In this document: positions 11,495 through 13,390 of the stretch, piece after piece
Position numbering within the stretch: position 1 is the first letter of the stretch
Layout of the letters: every line of letters begins with the position of its first letter
Assembly (NCBI GenBank): GCA_032249175.1
Contig: JAVVGK010000031.1
Coordinates: 1-13,390, forward strand
Length of the DNA: 13,390 bases
Source: DSFT01 sp032249175
GTDB taxonomy: Bacteria; Hydrothermota; Hydrothermia; LBFQ01; DSFT01
Reading direction: 5' to 3'
Made by a program: the position numbers and the translations under genes
Notes under the pieces: generated by a model
What the model was told of the DNA's origin: nothing
Databases searched by the model: none
What the model saw: the letters and a program-made list of their open reading frames with translations, nothing else

Positions 11495-13353
11495 CAGTTC
11501 CCAACCTTTTGTAAATAATAATAGAGGTTTATAACATCAGTAGGCTTAATTCCAGGAATTCTTAAAGCCTGACCAAGTGTTTTTGGCTTATATTTCATAA
11601 GCTTATCTTTTCCTTCGTTAGATATATTGGAGATTAAATTATAGTTTATATCATTTGGAATTATGTATTTTTCAATTTTTTGAAGTCTTTTTGCTTCTTC
11701 TAATAATCGTTTAATATATCCTTCATACTTAACCTCAATTTCAATTTTTTCAATTAAAGTTCTATCCTCAACTTTACCATATCCCCATCTTAATAAATGC
11801 TCATATCTAACATTATTTCTTTTTAGTAAATCAAATAAGCTTATACTATCTTTAACTTCTGCCTCTCCTATCTCCTTCAATTTAGGATTTATTTCAAATG
11901 ATTTAACCCTTACTTCCCTTAATCTTCTAATCTCATTATTAACAATATCTATTTTTTCTTTTATTAACTTATAATCTTCATAACTTAAAAGCCCAAGCTT
12001 ATAACCATACTCTGATAATCTATCATAAGCATTATCCATTCTATGAATCAATCTATATTCATTTCTACTTGTTAGCATCCTATAAGGCTCATCTGCTCCT
12101 TTTGTGATTAGATCATCAATAAGGACACCAATATATCCATCTTGTCTTGTTAAGTAAAATGGCTCTTTGTTAAGTGCTCTTAAAGCAGCATTTATTCCAG
12201 CAATTATTCCTTGACTTGCCGCTTCTTCATATCCCGTAGTTCCATTTATTTGACCTGCTAAAAATAAATTTTCTAATTTCTTCGTTTCAAGCCAGGGATA
12301 AAGCTCTCTTGGATCTACAAAATCATATTCAACCGCATAGCCTGGTCTTAAAATAATAGCATTTTCAAGACCTGGAATTGTTCTTAACATTTCATATTGA
12401 ACTTCCAAAGGTAAAGATGTTGAAAATCCATTTAAGTACCATTCATTAGTATCTCTACCATCAGGTTCTAAAATAATTCTATGGCTTTTTACTTCTTTGA
12501 AAAATTCAATAACTTTTGTCTCAAAGCTTGGACAATACCTAGGACCTTTACTCTTAATCAAACCATTATACATTGGAGCTAAATGAATATTTTTCATAAC
12601 AATATCATGGGTTTTTTCATTTGAATATGTAATGTAACAAGGAATTTGCTCTATTTTTAAATATGGATTTCTAAATGAAAAACCTCTTGGAGGATTATCA
12701 GGCTCATCAATTTTAAGTTTTGAAAAGTCAATAGTTCTACCATCAATTCTTGGAGATGTTCCTGTTTTTAATCTTGATATATTGAAAATTTCCCTTAATT
12801 GTTTTGAAAGTTCAATTGAAGGAGATTCTCCAAGCCTTCCCGCAGGCTTAGTATTATAACCAACATATATTTTTCCTCCAAGAAATGTTCCTGTCGTTAA
12901 AACAATTGCCTTAGCATAAAATTCATAGCCAAGAGATGTTTTAAGTCCTATAACTCTATATTTGTCAATAATTAAATTAACAACTTCTTCTTGAAAGACT
13001 GTCAAATTCTTTGTATTCATTACAACTTTTTTCATTCTTTCTCTATAAGCTTTTCTATCTACTTGTGCTCTTAACGACCAAACTGCAGGACCTTTTCTAA
13101 CATTTAGCATTTTTGTAGATATAGCACATTCATCAGTTGCTAATGCAATTTCTCCTCCAAGAGCATCTATTTCCTTAATAAGATGAGCTTTTGCTATTCC
13201 ACCCATGGCGGGATTACAAGACATTTGTCCAATTTTATCAATATCCAAAGTTAGCAATAGTGTTCTTAAACCCATTCTTGCACTTGCTAAACTCGCTTCA
13301 ATACCTGCATGTCCTCCACCAACAACAATTACATCAAAATTTTTTTCTATCAT
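11494..13353 (-). CDS. mnmG: tRNA uridine-5-carboxymethylaminomethyl synthesis enzyme MnmG (GidA)
   Basis: The FAD-dependent partner of MnmE that builds the cmnm5/nm5 group at U34 of several tRNAs, using methylene-tetrahydrofolate as carbon donor. It has 619 residues, full length. The Rossmann motif VVGGGHAGIEASLASARMG is at the N-terminus, followed by QMSCNPAMGGIAKAHLIKE; further landmarks are PRIDGRTIDF, YCPSFETKV, FLAGQINGTTGYEEAA with SQGIIAGINAA, and LTSRNEYRL. The C-terminal helical domain that contacts MnmE and tRNA (about 460-619) is present, with SLFDLLKR and ending near RIPGIKPTDVINLYYYL. The start is ATG at 13353, with TAAAAT 10 nt upstream and no Shine-Dalgarno. It heads a unit with the microprotein and methyltransferase. 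Confidence 0.97.
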   Translation of the reverse strand: MIEKNFDVIVVGGGHAGIEASLASARMGLRTLLLTLDIDKIGQMSCNPAMGGIAKAHLIKEIDALGGEIALATDECAISTKMLNVRKGPAVWSLRAQVDRKAYRERMKKVVMNTKNLTVFQEEVVNLIIDKYRVIGLKTSLGYEFYAKAIVLTTGTFLGGKIYVGYNTKPAGRLGESPSIELSKQLREIFNISRLKTGTSPRIDGRTIDFSKLKIDEPDNPPRGFSFRNPYLKIEQIPCYITYSNEKTHDIVMKNIHLAPMYNGLIKSKGPRYCPSFETKVIEFFKEVKSHRIILEPDGRDTNEWYLNGFSTSLPLEVQYEMLRTIPGLENAIILRPGYAVEYDFVDPRELYPWLETKKLENLFLAGQINGTTGYEEAASQGIIAGINAALRALNKEPFYLTRQDGYIGVLIDDLITKGADEPYRMLTSRNEYRLIHRMDNAYDRLSEYGYKLGLLSYEDYKLIKEKIDIVNNEIRRLREVRVKSFEINPKLKEIGEAEVKDSISLFDLLKRNNVRYEHLLRWGYGKVEDRTLIEKIEIEVKYEGYIKRLLEEAKRLQKIEKYIIPNDINYNLISNISNEGKDKLMKYKPKTLGQALRIPGIKPTDVINLYYYLQKVGN

Positions 13354-13355
13354 AA

Positions 13356-13374
13356 AGCTATAAATTTTAAAGCT
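13356..13374 (-). promoter_or_regulatory. Promoter box upstream of mnmG
   Basis: Read on the minus strand, AGCTTTAAAATTTATAGCT lies just before the mnmG start, with TAAAAT ending 10 nt from the ATG. The element is a near-palindrome like those at the other operon starts. The remaining bases to 13390 show no gene start. Confidence 0.45.
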
Positions 13375-13390
13375 ATTTGGAGATTGCCTT

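Noticed and set aside
11424..11504. Methyltransferase start at TTG 11504
   Set aside because: The extra 27 residues do not fit the family, and the region is better explained by the coupled 24-codon ORF followed by an ATGA start at 11423.
1..13390. CRISPR array
   Set aside because: No regularly spaced 25-40 bp repeats are present; an array, if any, lies beyond the left edge.

Overview
The window is very AT-rich DNA from a bacterium. ruvC, ruvA, tsaE and mnmG are bacterial housekeeping genes, and a V/A-type ATPase D subunit occurs alongside them. A low-GC, possibly thermophilic, uncultivated lineage is plausible, but the sequence does not fix the taxon.

Region 1-4203 (all minus strand) is a defence block. 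A type I-B CRISPR-Cas effector operon reads cas8b/cst1 -> [EcoRV-like restriction endonuclease -> EcoRV-like adenine methyltransferase -> 73-codon duplicate of the cas8 3' end] -> small all-helical Cas11-like subunit -> cas7/cst2, which runs off the left edge. The two restriction-modification (R-M) genes lie between two 219-bp direct copies of the cas8 tail (1048-1266 and 3028-3246, 3 mismatches by eye). This is the signature of an insertion with long target duplication. Because the duplicated segment contains the Shine-Dalgarno sequence used by the gene after cas8, cas8 keeps its full C-terminus, the nuclease gene acquired a ready-made ribosome-binding site, and the Cas11-like gene kept its original one. 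One transcript could therefore carry two immune systems. I found no GATATC (the EcoRV site) anywhere in the window.

Region 4221-6657 (plus) is a tight housekeeping operon: V-ATPase subunit D, a tandem-duplicated PTPS/QueD-family protein, ruvC and ruvA. It is followed by about 370 bp of non-coding DNA with several strong hairpins, two diverged copies of short motifs and G-runs. Next come a small conserved-looking protein with a 45-codon overlapping partner (7029-7536) and a metallo-beta-lactamase-fold hydrolase (7617-8576).

Region 8566-10334 (minus) holds a methylenetetrahydrofolate-reductase-like protein followed by a core-MetE-like protein that lacks the usual zinc ligands. tsaE (10375-10791) diverges from them. 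The right end (minus) is mnmG, a 24-codon hydrophobic microprotein and a class I methyltransferase, joined by 1-nt and 4-nt stop/start overlaps.

Almost every operon start carries the same box, CTTTAAAATT (-10-like TAAAAT), only 5-13 nt before the start codon and without a Shine-Dalgarno sequence, which suggests leaderless transcripts. Genes inside operons in the defence block have strong Shine-Dalgarno sequences instead.
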